A program made the translations under genes and the position numbers. The notes under the pieces are model-generated. The model was not told the DNA's origin and ran no database searches. It saw nothing but the letters and a program-made list of their open reading frames with translations. 64,000 nucleotides of DNA from an uncultured Erysipelotrichaceae bacterium. Lineage in GTDB: Bacteria; Bacillota_I; Bacilli_A; Erysipelotrichales; Erysipelotrichaceae. Shown piece by piece: positions 14,816-24,634 of this stretch. Numbering within the stretch: position 1 is the stretch's first letter; the number at the start of each line of letters is the position of its first letter. The stretch spans positions 1-64,000 of the forward strand of contig CANDJN010000005.1 in assembly GCA_947385085.1 (NCBI GenBank). Direction: 5' to 3'.

Positions 14816-17800
14816 GTGAAATTTAATTTTAAAATCCAGCAGTATCAAACTGATGCTGTTGATGCAGTTGTGAAAGTCTTTAATGGACAAGGATTTCATG
14901 ATAGAATTAACTTTATACGCGATTTAGGAAAATATAAGAATCCTCAACAGATTTCATATGATACTCTTGATGATACCGGGTATAAAAATGAAGTTGTGGA
15001 ACTTTCTGACGAACAAATATTAAGCAACATTCAAACAATACAAAGTCAAAGTAATATTAAACTTTCAAAAGTACTTAGTAAAGAATTAGGACGTTGTTCT
15101 CTTGATATTGAAATGGAAACCGGAACAGGTAAAACTTATGTTTATATCAAGACAATGTTTGAATTAAACAAGAAGTATGGTTGGAGCAAATTTATCGTTG
15201 TAGTACCAAGTATTGCCATTCGTGAAGGTGTGAAGAAATCATTTGAAATAACTGCCGATCATTTTATGGAACACTATGGAATAAAAGCAAGATTCTTTAT
15301 TTACAACAGTTCAAACTTGAATCAGCTTGATAACTTTTCTTCAAGTTCCGGTATCAATGTAATGATTATCAATACACAAGCGTTTGCGACTTCTTTAAAA
15401 GAAGGCGGAAAGAGTAAAGAATCTCGTATTATTTATGATAAGCGTGATGAATTTGGTTCTCGTCGTCCGATTGATGTCATTGCGGCAAACAGGCCGATTA
15501 TTATCCGTGATGAGCCACAAAAAATGGGCGGAGCGGTTACCCAAAAAGCACTTCAACGGTTTAATCCTTTATTCACTTTGAACTATTCTGCAACACATGA
15601 AGTTCAACATAATCTTATCTATGTATTAGACGCTCTTGAAGCATATAATAAGTGCCTAGTTAAAAAAATTGAGGTAAAGGGTTTTGAGGTAAAGAATTTT
15701 CGTGGAACAGACAGTTATTTATATTTGGAGCAGATTGTTTTATCGCCTAAGAAACCGCCTATGGCAAGGATTGAGATTGAAATTGGATATAATAAATCTA
15801 TTAACCGTGAAACACGTAACTGTAATGTCGGAGATGATTTATACTATCTTTCACAGGAAATGGAACAATATAAGGGATATACAATTTCTGAAATTGATCC
15901 GCTTCGTGGCACAGTTACCTTTACCAATGGAGAAGTGATTAAAGCCGGCGATGTAAATGGTGATGTATCGGAAGATGATATGCGTAGGATTCAGATTAGA
16001 GAAACTATTCTTTCTCATTTTGAAAAGGAAGAAAAGCTCTTTAACTTGGGAATTAAAACATTATCTTTATTCTTTATTGATGAAGTCGCAAAGTATCGCC
16101 AGTATGACGATGATGGTAATGAATTATTAGGTGAGTATGGAAAAATGTTTGAACAGGAATATGTAAGTGTTCTGAATCAATATGTTACACTTCTAGATAC
16201 ACCATACCAGAGATATTTGAAGTCTATTTGTAGTAATGTTAGTGAAGTGCATAAAGGTTATTTTAGTATAGATAAGAAAACTGGCAGAAGTATTGATAGT
16301 CAGTTAAAGCGTGGTAGTGAGTTCTCTGATGATATTTCTGCTTATGACCTTATCTTGAAGAATAAAGAGCGTTTGTTGTCATTTGAAGAACCAACAAGAT
16401 TTATTTTCTCGCATTCTGCACTTCGTGAAGGTTGGGATAACCCTAATGTTTTCCAAATTTGCACATTAAAACACTCTGATAGTAATACTGCAAAACGACA
16501 AGAGGTAGGGCGGGGTCTTCGCCTTTGTGTAAACCAGCATGGTAATAGAATGGATGCACAAACTTGTGGTGAAACTGTTCATGACATCAATGTGCTTACA
16601 GTTGTTGCGAGTGAAAGCTACAAAGATTTTGTGACAGATTTACAATGTGATATTAAAAAAGTTCTTTATGATAGACCTACTGTCGCAACAAGTGATTACT
16701 TTAATGGGAAATACATTAAAGTCAATGATGAACCAGTTTTAATCGATGAAACAACAGCCAATACAATTGAGTTTTATTTGATTTCAAATGGCTATGTTGA
16801 TATGAAACGTAAAGTTACAGATAAATATCGTAATGATGTTTTAACTGGAACACTTGCTCCATTGCCAGAAGAATTAAATTTGATGGCAGAGGGGATTCAT
16901 ACACTAATTCAGTCCGTTTATGATGATAGTGTACTAGATGATATATTTACTGATGGACATGAATCAAAAGTTAAGGATAATCCATTGAATGAAAATTTTG
17001 CGAAAAGGGAATTTCAGGCTTTATGGAAACAAATTAATCGAAAATATGCTTATACGGTTGAATTTGATAGTACTGAACTCATAAGGAAGTCAATTGAACA
17101 TATCAATGTGAAATTATTCGTATCAGAACTTCAATACACCGCTACAATAGGTCATCAAAAAGATAAAATGAGTGAACATGAACTTAGTAGTGGAACTTCA
17201 TTCAGTGGAGTAAAAACAAGAACTCAGACATTAAAACACGCTGAAACAAGTCAAATTAAATATGATCTTATAGGCAAGGTAGCGGAAGGAACAGTTCTTA
17301 CCCGCAAAACCGTTTCAAAAATACTTCAAGGATTGAATCCTAATAAATTATTTATGTTTAGATACAATCCGGAAGAATTTATCTCTAAAGTAATTAAGCT
17401 CATAAAAGAACAAAAAGCAACAATGATTGTAGAGCATATTTCCTATGATCAAATAGAAGGTGAATATGATAGCACTATTTTTACAGCAGAAAAAAGCACA
17501 CAAAGTTTTGATAAAGCGTTCCTTGCAAAAAAAGCAATTCAGGACTATGTGTTTACCGATGGATCTGCTGAAAAAAGTATAGAAAGGAAATTTGTAGAGG
17601 ACTTGGATGCTGCTGATGAAGTGTGTGTATATGCCAAGCTACCTAGAACATTCCAAATTCCTACTCCTGTTGGTAACTATTCTCCAGATTGGGCGATTGC
17701 TTTTTATGAAGGAACTGTAAAGCATATTTTCTTCATTGCAGAAACGAAAGGTACTATGGATAGTTTGAATCTGAGACCAATAGAGCAGGCAAAAATATCT

Positions 17801-17899
17801 TGTGCGAAAAAATTGTTTAATGAAATGTCAACTAACAATGTAAAATACCACGATGTAGATAGTTATCAAAATTTATTAAATATTATGAAATTACTATAG
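14816..17899 (+). CDS. type III restriction enzyme Res subunit
   Basis: 1027 aa, full length for the family. Superfamily 2 helicase: Walker A METGTGKTYV (residues 100-109), motif II-like RDEPQKMGG (about 230), motif III region NYSATHE (about 258), and the C-terminal helicase motifs SHSALREGWDNPNVFQICT (about 535) and KRQEVGRGLR. A PD-(D/E)XK nuclease lies near the C-terminus (YSPDWAIAF, then FIAETKGTMD, about 960-985). Res cleaves only in complex with Mod, which is truncated here. The GTG start at 14816 has GGGAGG upstream. The whole operon is strikingly AT-rich compared with the block to its left. Confidence 0.95.
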   Translation: MKFNFKIQQYQTDAVDAVVKVFNGQGFHDRINFIRDLGKYKNPQQISYDTLDDTGYKNEVVELSDEQILSNIQTIQSQSNIKLSKVLSKELGRCSLDIEMETGTGKTYVYIKTMFELNKKYGWSKFIVVVPSIAIREGVKKSFEITADHFMEHYGIKARFFIYNSSNLNQLDNFSSSSGINVMIINTQAFATSLKEGGKSKESRIIYDKRDEFGSRRPIDVIAANRPIIIRDEPQKMGGAVTQKALQRFNPLFTLNYSATHEVQHNLIYVLDALEAYNKCLVKKIEVKGFEVKNFRGTDSYLYLEQIVLSPKKPPMARIEIEIGYNKSINRETRNCNVGDDLYYLSQEMEQYKGYTISEIDPLRGTVTFTNGEVIKAGDVNGDVSEDDMRRIQIRETILSHFEKEEKLFNLGIKTLSLFFIDEVAKYRQYDDDGNELLGEYGKMFEQEYVSVLNQYVTLLDTPYQRYLKSICSNVSEVHKGYFSIDKKTGRSIDSQLKRGSEFSDDISAYDLILKNKERLLSFEEPTRFIFSHSALREGWDNPNVFQICTLKHSDSNTAKRQEVGRGLRLCVNQHGNRMDAQTCGETVHDINVLTVVASESYKDFVTDLQCDIKKVLYDRPTVATSDYFNGKYIKVNDEPVLIDETTANTIEFYLISNGYVDMKRKVTDKYRNDVLTGTLAPLPEELNLMAEGIHTLIQSVYDDSVLDDIFTDGHESKVKDNPLNENFAKREFQALWKQINRKYAYTVEFDSTELIRKSIEHINVKLFVSELQYTATIGHQKDKMSEHELSSGTSFSGVKTRTQTLKHAETSQIKYDLIGKVAEGTVLTRKTVSKILQGLNPNKLFMFRYNPEEFISKVIKLIKEQKATMIVEHISYDQIEGEYDSTIFTAEKSTQSFDKAFLAKKAIQDYVFTDGSAEKSIERKFVEDLDAADEVCVYAKLPRTFQIPTPVGNYSPDWAIAFYEGTVKHIFFIAETKGTMDSLNLRPIEQAKISCAKKLFNEMSTNNVKYHDVDSYQNLLNIMKLL

Positions 17900-18305
17900 A
17901 ATTGGAAAAAATCTCCACTAGACTGATATAATATTTTTTCTTACTTTCATAGAGCTTTTGCTATAAATATCAAAAAACGAAGGTGAAGCTGTTAGATAGT
18001 CAAGAAAGTACTATAAATTTAATTGCATATGATAAAAAGAGAAAGGAGTTAGCTATTGATTCATAAGATATTATGGGTGATGTATCGATGCAATCAAAAT
18101 GCTCAGAAGCACTTTCATATAAACAAAAAATAACTGTATCTAGTTCTAATGAAAAGTATACTCAATTTATAAGCGGTTCTATGGACATGAAGTCACTCTT
18201 GCAGAAATTAATTGCTTGTAGGGTGGATAAGCGTTATGCTCATTAAAGCTCTGTCAGAATTAAAAAAGCATGACGTCATTGTGCTTTCATAAAGGTGTCT
18301 GTATC
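17900..18305. other. gene-free stretch between res and the recombinase
   Basis: About 400 bp of AT-rich DNA with stops in all frames. A weak AAAGGTG stands before the recombinase ATG at 18306. I see no convincing terminator, RNA gene or inverted repeat, apart from a TGACGTCA palindrome at about 18270. It could contain the attachment site of the adjacent recombinase, but no core repeat can be recognised. Confidence 0.4.
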
Positions 18306-20150
18306 ATGATTGATTTTATAATCGAAACGAACAACCGCTTTGTTGATTTCTACTTAAGGTTATCACGCGATGATCGAAACAAAGGTCTTTCCGTGTCCAT
18401 AGAGAATCAAGATAAGATACTAACGCGCTTTGCCCAAGATCATCATTATACCGTTAGATATCGCTATATTGATGATGGTGAAAGTGGATATTCCTTTGAA
18501 CGACCAAATTTTGATCTATTAAAGTCCGATATTATTACTGGTAAAGTAAAGCGCTTATTGATCAAAGATATGTCGCGTTTAGGACGACACAACGCTCGTG
18601 CTCTCTTGTTTATGGAAGAAGCCAAAGACTACGGGTGTGAAGTCATTGCCTTAGATGATAACTATTCAAATTATCAGGATAATGACTCTACCATCGGCAT
18701 TAAAACATGGCACAATGAATTGTATGTGAAAGAAGCCAGCCGCAAGGTGAGAAATGTTATCCATATGAAACAGGAGGAAGGCAATTGGTTATCCACTCCA
18801 CCGTTTGGTTACCGCAAGGTAAAAAGTAAATCCAGTGAATTAATTATTGAACCTAAAAATGCCGATACAGTGAGAAGGATTTTTGAAATGTACGCGGAAG
18901 GATACGGCATCATGAACATTGCGCGAACATTCACTAGAGAACTCATTCCCACACCCTCCCGTTCCTTACATGAATATCGTTTGGCAAACGGAATCAATGA
19001 TACAACCAAGGTTAGCGATGCTTGGAACGATGCCTGCATCCGCAGGATTTTGACGAATGAAACTTATTTAGGAACACTCGTATTGCATAAAGGAGAATGT
19101 ACCAAAATAAGAGGGAAATATCAAAAGCTTCCCAGCACAAAGTGGAAGGTTTTCAAACATCATCATGAACCGATCATCGACGAGAAGCTATTTCAGATCT
19201 GCCAAGAAAAGCTCGCAAGTAAAAAGGTACGCTCCAAGCGTAAAAGAACGATTCATGAAAATGTATTTCATGGGCTATTATACTGTGCAGACTGTAACAG
19301 CCTCTTAAAGCCCTATAGAACGGCTAAAGACATACGAGAGGGAAATACCCACTATTATTGCTCAACATACCTGAAACAAGGTAAAACAGCGTGTAGTGCT
19401 AAGTCTGTCAATGAGCATCAGTTAAAAAAAGCAGTAACGATCTTTTTAAGTCGTTGCCGCGATGAATATCAAACTTTTTTAACAAAGCAATACATTAACG
19501 AAAACAAAAAAGAAATGGAAATCAAACGTATCACTTATAAAATCCAATCTCATAAGTCTCAGATCACAAAGCTGAAACAGGAAATCAGACAGCTGATTGA
19601 AAATAAGATGAGAGAAAGCATGGCACTATCAGCTGATTATGAACTGATACAGGAATCCTATCAATCACTGATAAACGAAAAAGCTCAACTGTTGAAGGAT
19701 TGTGAAAAAAGCCTTGAAATACTCCAAAAAGAAATGCTAAGTCTTTCTCAGGGCAAGCGTCAACTTACATCCGCATTGGATGTTTTGAATGAGATGATTG
19801 ATAAACAAGACTATACAAAAAAAGAATTACAAATCCTGTTCCATAAAATCGTTGTTCATGATGATCATATTGAATTTCATTGTAAAGGAAATTTTTCAAA
19901 TAAAATAGATGCGACAGTCACACTGATTGATGATGCGAACGCATCCTATCATAAGGCAATATTAAATGAAATCCAAAAGCAGGCAGATGATCAGCTATTT
20001 TCTTTGAATCGTGTTTATCAAGCATTAAAAGACCAAGGATATCCATATTCATACAAGGGAATTTTCATGAAACACATAAAACAATTAGAAGAAGCCGGCA
20101 TTGTGGAAAGACCCCACAAGAATAAGAAGGCGATTTACCATGTGGAATAA
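18306..20150 (+). CDS. large serine recombinase with an extra C-terminal winged helix
   Basis: 614 aa. Resolvase domain at the N-terminus (FVDFYLRLSRDDRNKG; the Ser of RLSRDD is the expected nucleophile) with GESGYSFERPNFDLL and KDMSRLGRHN. The recombinase domain follows (PPFGYRKV, about residue 165), then a zinc ribbon (CADCNSLL ... YYCS, about 340-370), a long coiled coil (about 400-500) and a DUF4368-like strand (FHKIVVHDDHIEFHC). The last ~70 residues (FSLNRVYQALKDQGYPYSYK and on) look like a winged helix not usual in this family. It probably integrates or moves an element, but no att sites are evident. The start is placed at 18306 because AAAGGTG precedes it. Confidence 0.9.
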   Translation: MIDFIIETNNRFVDFYLRLSRDDRNKGLSVSIENQDKILTRFAQDHHYTVRYRYIDDGESGYSFERPNFDLLKSDIITGKVKRLLIKDMSRLGRHNARALLFMEEAKDYGCEVIALDDNYSNYQDNDSTIGIKTWHNELYVKEASRKVRNVIHMKQEEGNWLSTPPFGYRKVKSKSSELIIEPKNADTVRRIFEMYAEGYGIMNIARTFTRELIPTPSRSLHEYRLANGINDTTKVSDAWNDACIRRILTNETYLGTLVLHKGECTKIRGKYQKLPSTKWKVFKHHHEPIIDEKLFQICQEKLASKKVRSKRKRTIHENVFHGLLYCADCNSLLKPYRTAKDIREGNTHYYCSTYLKQGKTACSAKSVNEHQLKKAVTIFLSRCRDEYQTFLTKQYINENKKEMEIKRITYKIQSHKSQITKLKQEIRQLIENKMRESMALSADYELIQESYQSLINEKAQLLKDCEKSLEILQKEMLSLSQGKRQLTSALDVLNEMIDKQDYTKKELQILFHKIVVHDDHIEFHCKGNFSNKIDATVTLIDDANASYHKAILNEIQKQADDQLFSLNRVYQALKDQGYPYSYKGIFMKHIKQLEEAGIVERPHKNKKAIYHVE

Positions 20151-20187
20151 AACTGTTAGAATGTGAAAAAATCTGTCTATTTTTTTG

Positions 20188-20266
20188 TAAAAATGTGTTT
20201 TTAATATGCTTAATAGTTTATAAAAATGTGTTTGTTATGGGTTGGAATGCTTTTAAAAATGTGTTA
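20188..20266 (+). repeat. three TAAAAATGTGTT repeats at exact 33-bp spacing
   Basis: TAAAAATGTGTTT occurs at 20188-20200 and 20221-20233, and TAAAAATGTGTTA at 20254-20266. Start-to-start distances are 33 and 33 bp, close to three helical turns, so all copies face the same side of the DNA. They fill the short gap between the recombinase and the ATPase gene, directly upstream of the ATPase start at 20304. They look like operators for a cooperatively binding regulator. Confidence 0.6.
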
Positions 20267-20303
20267 AACTAGAATCAGTTATACGATGAGGAAGGTGATT
20301 CAC

Positions 20304-21596
20304 ATGAAACGAAACGCAATGCAGGACTTGATAAAATGGAAGTCAAGTGAAGAACGTAAGCCTATGGTCTTAAAAGGAGCACGTCAAGTGGGAAAAACTT
20401 GGATCATGAAGGAATTCGGACAAAATTATTATGATCATTATGCATATTTTAATTTCGATGAAGAAGATGATCTAAAATCCATCTTTGAAACAAACAAGAA
20501 TCCTCATCGTATCATTGAGCTTTTATCTATGATTGCGAATGAAAAGATACTTCCAGCGAAAACATTAATTATCTTTGATGAAATTCAGGAATGTCCGGAA
20601 GCACTAAACACATTGAAATACTTCAAAGAGAAGGCAAATGAATATCATGTTATCGCCGCCGGTAGTTTACTTGGTACCCTGCTTGCCAAGCCGAAATCCT
20701 ATCCGGTAGGCATGGTTAATTTACTTGATATCTATCCGCTCGCATTCGATGAGTTTTTGGAAGCTGTGGATCCTGCCCTTTATACGTATTATATCGGTAT
20801 TCAAAAGCAGCAGAAGATAGAAGATGTATTTCACCATCGTTTACTTGAGATATACCATCACTATCTTATTATTGGCGGCATGCCTGAATGCGTTTCTGCT
20901 TGGATAAAGTACAAGGATCCGGCTAAAATAAACCAAATTCAAAAGGAACTGATTGAGGTTTATGAAAATGACTTTTCCAAACACAATGGTAAGGTGAATA
21001 GTGGGCGGATTCTTATGGTATTCCGCAGTATCGTTACCCAGCTTGCGAAATCCAATGAGAAATTTGTGTATGGTGCTGTTCGTGAAGGAGCCAGAGCCCG
21101 TGACTTTGAGGAAGCGATTGAATGGCTTGTTTCCGCCGGTATGCTAATACGCGTCTATAATGTTTCAAAATTGGAACACCCTTTATCTGCCTTTGATAAA
21201 TTAGACCAATTCAAACTCTTTTTGTTTGATACAGGACTGCTTAAACATATGGCCGGCATTGACAATCGTGCTATTATTTTAAAAAAGGATTATCAATTCA
21301 AAGGACCGTTAACGGAGAACTTTGTCTTACAACAGCTGCGTGGTCAATTTGAAGTAGAGCCACGCTATTACTCTCATAGAAACAGTGAGATTGATTTTGT
21401 CTTGCAATATGGTACTGATATCATTCCTATTGAAACAAAAGGAGGCGAAGATAAGTCAGCTCCTTCCTTTAAAAAATATGTCGCTGAAAACAAGCCACAG
21501 TATGCAATCCGCTATTCTACTCGTGGGTATCGCAAGGATGGACACATTACGAATTTCCCTCTATATTTGGCAAGAAAAACAAAAGAGCTATTGTAG
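20304..21596 (+). CDS. AAA-family ATPase with DUF4143 and nuclease-like C-terminus
   Basis: 430 aa. Walker A GARQVGKTW (about residues 24-32), Walker B TLIIFDEIQECPEAL (about 90), sensor VIAAGSLLGTLL, then the DUF4143 region (SAGMLIRVYNVSKLEHPLSA, then FKLFLFDTGLLKHMAG). Near the C-terminus RNSEIDFVLQYGTDIIPIE and TKGGE form a PD-(D/E)XK-like strand pair. The family is widespread and uncharacterised, often in variable genome regions; roles in defence or in stress are proposed for some relatives. GAGGAAGGTG places the start at 20304. The three phased repeats just upstream suggest specific transcriptional control. It stands as a single gene. Confidence 0.88.
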   Translation: MKRNAMQDLIKWKSSEERKPMVLKGARQVGKTWIMKEFGQNYYDHYAYFNFDEEDDLKSIFETNKNPHRIIELLSMIANEKILPAKTLIIFDEIQECPEALNTLKYFKEKANEYHVIAAGSLLGTLLAKPKSYPVGMVNLLDIYPLAFDEFLEAVDPALYTYYIGIQKQQKIEDVFHHRLLEIYHHYLIIGGMPECVSAWIKYKDPAKINQIQKELIEVYENDFSKHNGKVNSGRILMVFRSIVTQLAKSNEKFVYGAVREGARARDFEEAIEWLVSAGMLIRVYNVSKLEHPLSAFDKLDQFKLFLFDTGLLKHMAGIDNRAIILKKDYQFKGPLTENFVLQQLRGQFEVEPRYYSHRNSEIDFVLQYGTDIIPIETKGGEDKSAPSFKKYVAENKPQYAIRYSTRGYRKDGHITNFPLYLARKTKELL

Positions 21597-21767
21597 CACT
21601 GCCATTACTTTGATTCTTTATTTTGATATACAAATCACAACTTGCAGATCTATCAATCTATCGGCAAAAGCAAACACCATTTGTAAGGGTGAAATTTCTG
21701 TCATTATTGCCGATAAAGTGTTATACTATGATCAGATGATGATATGATTTTGACAAGGAGGTATTGT

Positions 21768-22652
21768 ATGCAATATCTTTCTGTGATAGAAACAGCGAAA
21801 CGATGGAACATATCAGAGCGCAGTGTAAGGAACTATTGCGCTCAAGGTCGAGTGAATGGCGCAATTCTTACGGGTAAAACATGGCGAATTCCAAAAAACG
21901 CAGAAAAGCCGACTCGTAAAATATCACAAAATGAACAACATTGAACGCTGTTAAATGTATTAAAAGAAGAAAAAACACGTAAGCTTCATGGCGGCATCTA
22001 CCACAAAACACAAATCGACTTAACTTATAACTCAAATCATATGGAAGGAAGCTGTTTAACCCATGATCAAACGCGATATATTTTTGAAACCAATACAATT
22101 GGCATAGGAAAAGAAGCGATAAATGTGGATGATATTATCGAAGCTTCCAATCATTTCCGCTGTATTGATATGATTATTGATAAAGCCAACCTTATGTTAA
22201 GTGAAAAATTCATAAAAGAACTTCATTACGTATTAAAAAATGGCACCAGTGATTCCAGAACGGCTTGGTTTGCGGTAGGGGATTATAAAAAGCTTCCCAA
22301 TGAAGTAGGAGGAACGGCCACTGCACTTCCGGAAGAGGTTCCCCATAAAATGAAAGCACTATTAACAGAATACAACGCTAAAAAGCAAAAAAGTCTAGAA
22401 GACATTTTAACCTTTCATGTAAAATTTGAAAGAATTCACCCCTTTCAAAATGGTAATGGTCGCATCGGTCGGCTTATTATGTTTAAAGAATGTTTAAAAA
22501 ACAACATTGTTCCGTTTATTATCGAAGACTCATTGAAGATGTTTTATTATCGCGGCTTAAAACAATGGAATGATGAAAAAGGTTATCTTATGAATACTTG
22601 TACAACCGCACAAGATCAATATAAGACATACCTTGATTATTTTCGGATATAA
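21768..22652 (+). pseudogene. fic: HTH-Fic protein gene interrupted by an in-frame TGA
   Basis: One frame of 294 codons from ATG 21768 (strong AAGGAGG) is open except for codon 59, a TGA at 21942-21944. Codons 1-58 encode an excisionase-like HTH (SVIETAKRWNISERSVRNYC). After the TGA the frame continues as TLLNVLKEEKTRKLHGGIY and carries a complete Fic domain: inhibitory motif SNHMEG (about residues 88-93) and catalytic HPFQNGNGRIGR (His224). Fic enzymes transfer AMP or related groups to proteins. The break probably inactivates the fusion, though the Fic part could be made by reinitiation at ATG 22041, which has no good ribosome binding site. Alternatives are readthrough or a sequencing error. 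Confidence 0.75.
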
Positions 22653-22826
22653 GCATACAATAAGCACGATTAAGTAAAATTACAGATTAGTTCTCATTAA
22701 AGGATACGCTGCAATCATGAGTATTGTACAATTATTTAATATAACCTGACAGCGACAGAGAATGTTTGTTATAATACGAGATTGTAAAGAAAAATATTGA
22801 TCATAGAAAGCCTAGGAGTGAGGTAA

Positions 22827-23993
22827 ATGAATTATGTATTAATGAATAAAAACTTAGCGGTATTAAAGTTTTCCTATGATGAGGAAACGCACACCATTAC
22901 AAAAATTCTTGAGTTGATTCATCCTGACTATGCTCCTTTAGGGATCATGGAATATAAAACAGGCATCACTAGGAAAGCTTTTAATAATTGGTGGAGAAAT
23001 CGTTCAATTCCTGCTTCACGCAGTAGAATTAATGAAGTGCTGGGGGAACTGGGAATTCATACATCCATTGAATTGTTAGAAAAATGCTTTGGTCTTAGCT
23101 TGAGTGATCCTTACTGGATCAAAGAAGAACATTCTGATATGGATTGGAAACAAGTTAATTTCTTTGAAAATGATTTCAGTGAAGATATGGGAAAGTTATT
23201 AATGGGGCAGATTCATTATTCAAATCATTTAGAAATATTTAGTCCTGATAATTCCAGCGATGGTAACTTGAAAAAGAAATGGAAGATACGAAATGGAATT
23301 CGCTATCTCATTAAGGGAGGCAACAGCTTTAACAATCAAGAACCCTTTAATGAGGTCATAGCGACAAAGCTGTATGAAAGAATTCTTGATCAAGAGGATT
23401 ATGTTCCTTATGAATTACTTGAAGAAAATGACAAATTTTATTGCGCCTGTCCTACTATGGTAACTCAAGATGAAGAGCTTGTTTCTGCTTATTATATTGA
23501 TCGAATGATCAAACAAAGAGAAAATGACTCCTTATACAAGCATTTCTTAGATGCATGTGCTACGCTGAATATTCCCAATGCAAAGCTGCGCATGGATAAG
23601 ATGCTTGTTTGTGATTATATCATCGCTAATTATGATCGTCATTATCGTAACTTTGGGGCAATCAGAAATGCCAATAGTCTAAAGTGGATCGGCATCGCAC
23701 CGATCTTTGACAGTGGCAGTTCCTTATGGGCGATGCAGCCGACTTCAGAAATCGGCCATACCTATCGGTGTAAGCCTTTTAAAGCTTCACCAGAAGAACA
23801 ATTAGAGCTTGTGAATGATTTATCCTGGCTCGATGTTGCGAAATTGGAAGGCTTTGAACAGGAAGCAGAGGACATATTGAAAAGCAATCCATTCATGGAT
23901 GAAGATAGGATTAAAGCAATAGTGCAGCAAATAAAAACAAGAATCATTAAAGTTACAGATTACAAAAGAAGCTTAGAAAAAGCAAATAAATGA
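22827..23993 (+). CDS. HipA-like protein kinase
   Basis: 388 aa. The kinase-like C-terminal half has the HipA catalytic signature: VCDYIIANYDRHYRNFGAIR with Asp270, and the metal-binding IAPIFDSGSSLW with Asp295. The N-terminal ~90 residues include a helix-turn-helix-like stretch (MEYKTGITRKAFNNWW) that may act as a built-in DNA-binding or antitoxin-like part. No separate HipB gene adjoins it, so this is an orphan HipA-like kinase. The AGTGAGG before the ATG is a fair ribosome binding site. Part copies of this gene occur at 24101-24171 and 32090-32565. HipA kinases modify tRNA synthetases or other proteins; the target here is unknown. Confidence 0.8.
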   Translation: MNYVLMNKNLAVLKFSYDEETHTITKILELIHPDYAPLGIMEYKTGITRKAFNNWWRNRSIPASRSRINEVLGELGIHTSIELLEKCFGLSLSDPYWIKEEHSDMDWKQVNFFENDFSEDMGKLLMGQIHYSNHLEIFSPDNSSDGNLKKKWKIRNGIRYLIKGGNSFNNQEPFNEVIATKLYERILDQEDYVPYELLEENDKFYCACPTMVTQDEELVSAYYIDRMIKQRENDSLYKHFLDACATLNIPNAKLRMDKMLVCDYIIANYDRHYRNFGAIRNANSLKWIGIAPIFDSGSSLWAMQPTSEIGHTYRCKPFKASPEEQLELVNDLSWLDVAKLEGFEQEAEDILKSNPFMDEDRIKAIVQQIKTRIIKVTDYKRSLEKANK

Positions 23994-24100
23994 ATGTAGG
24001 TCATTGGTTATATTGATTAATCTTTTTCATAAGATTACAAACAATTAATGGTGTAAAATGAAAATAGACATTGTATATACTCTAAAAAATGAGTGAAATC

Positions 24101-24171
24101 AATGAAAGAATCCTCGATAAGGAAAATTATGTGTCTTATGAATTGATTCAAGAAAATGATATATTTTATTC
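24101..24171 (+). pseudogene. 71-bp fragment of the HipA-like gene
   Basis: The stretch reads MKERILDKENYVSYELIQEN and matches YERILDQEDYVPYELLEEND of the HipA-like protein encoded just upstream. It stops exactly where the IS256-type remnant begins at 24172, so an insertion or rearrangement cut this second copy. About 100 bp before it (24000-24100) are intergenic without features. Confidence 0.7.
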
Positions 24172-24560
24172 GGGTTTGTCAAGAAAAGTGGGGTTTGTCG
24201 TGTAAGTAAAATTTAAAAGATTAAATTTTTTTAGAGATTTTTCAATGCGGGATGCGAAGAGTTCATTCATCATGAGTTGATTTAAGATCATAGACCAATT
24301 TTGAATGTGACCTGCTTTCCACCTTTTCTCTAATTCAGTAGTACGTAAATACAACAGCTTGAATAGGGCATTTATTTGGAAATGCTCCTTTTTTGTTACT
24401 ATATGAAAACTTGAATTGAATTGATTCAATTGCATTTGTTGTATAAAAAGTATTGCTATCGGATAATCAAAGCATGTGCTGAGAATATCCCAGTTTTCCT
24501 TTCAACTGCGTATTGCGGTGGATATTGTTTCTCCCATTTATTCTTGAAAATTCCTAATTG
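24172..24560 (-). mobile_element. decayed 3' end of an IS256-family transposase gene
   Basis: Translated on the minus strand, frames show the conserved end of IS256-type transposases: FKNKWEKQYPPQ, then FDYPIAI, IYTTNAIES-like residues split over two frames, then ALFKLLYLRTTELEKRW and HIQNWSMILNQLMM. Frameshifts break it and only the last ~130 codons remain. The right edge GACAAACCCCACTTTTCTTG at 24172-24195 resembles the terminal region of such elements. It separates the HipA-like fragment from the PTS operon. Confidence 0.75.
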
Positions 24561-24613
24561 AAAAGCCTGCAAGATTTAAAGAGTGTTTATCAAGCAAACA
24601 CAGAATAGCAGGC
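24561..24613 (-). terminator. terminator of the PTS-transketolase operon
   Basis: On the minus strand, after the transketolase stop, a nested hairpin GCCTGC...GCAGGC (24608-24613 with 24565-24570) enclosing GTGTTT/AAACAC is followed by TTTT. Confidence 0.6.
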
Positions 24614-24634
24614 ATTGATTCTATATCATATTAT

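Noticed and set aside
24166..24435. An 89-aa minus-strand frame as a separate gene
   Set aside because: It is the decayed C-terminal end of an IS256-type transposase with frameshifts just upstream.
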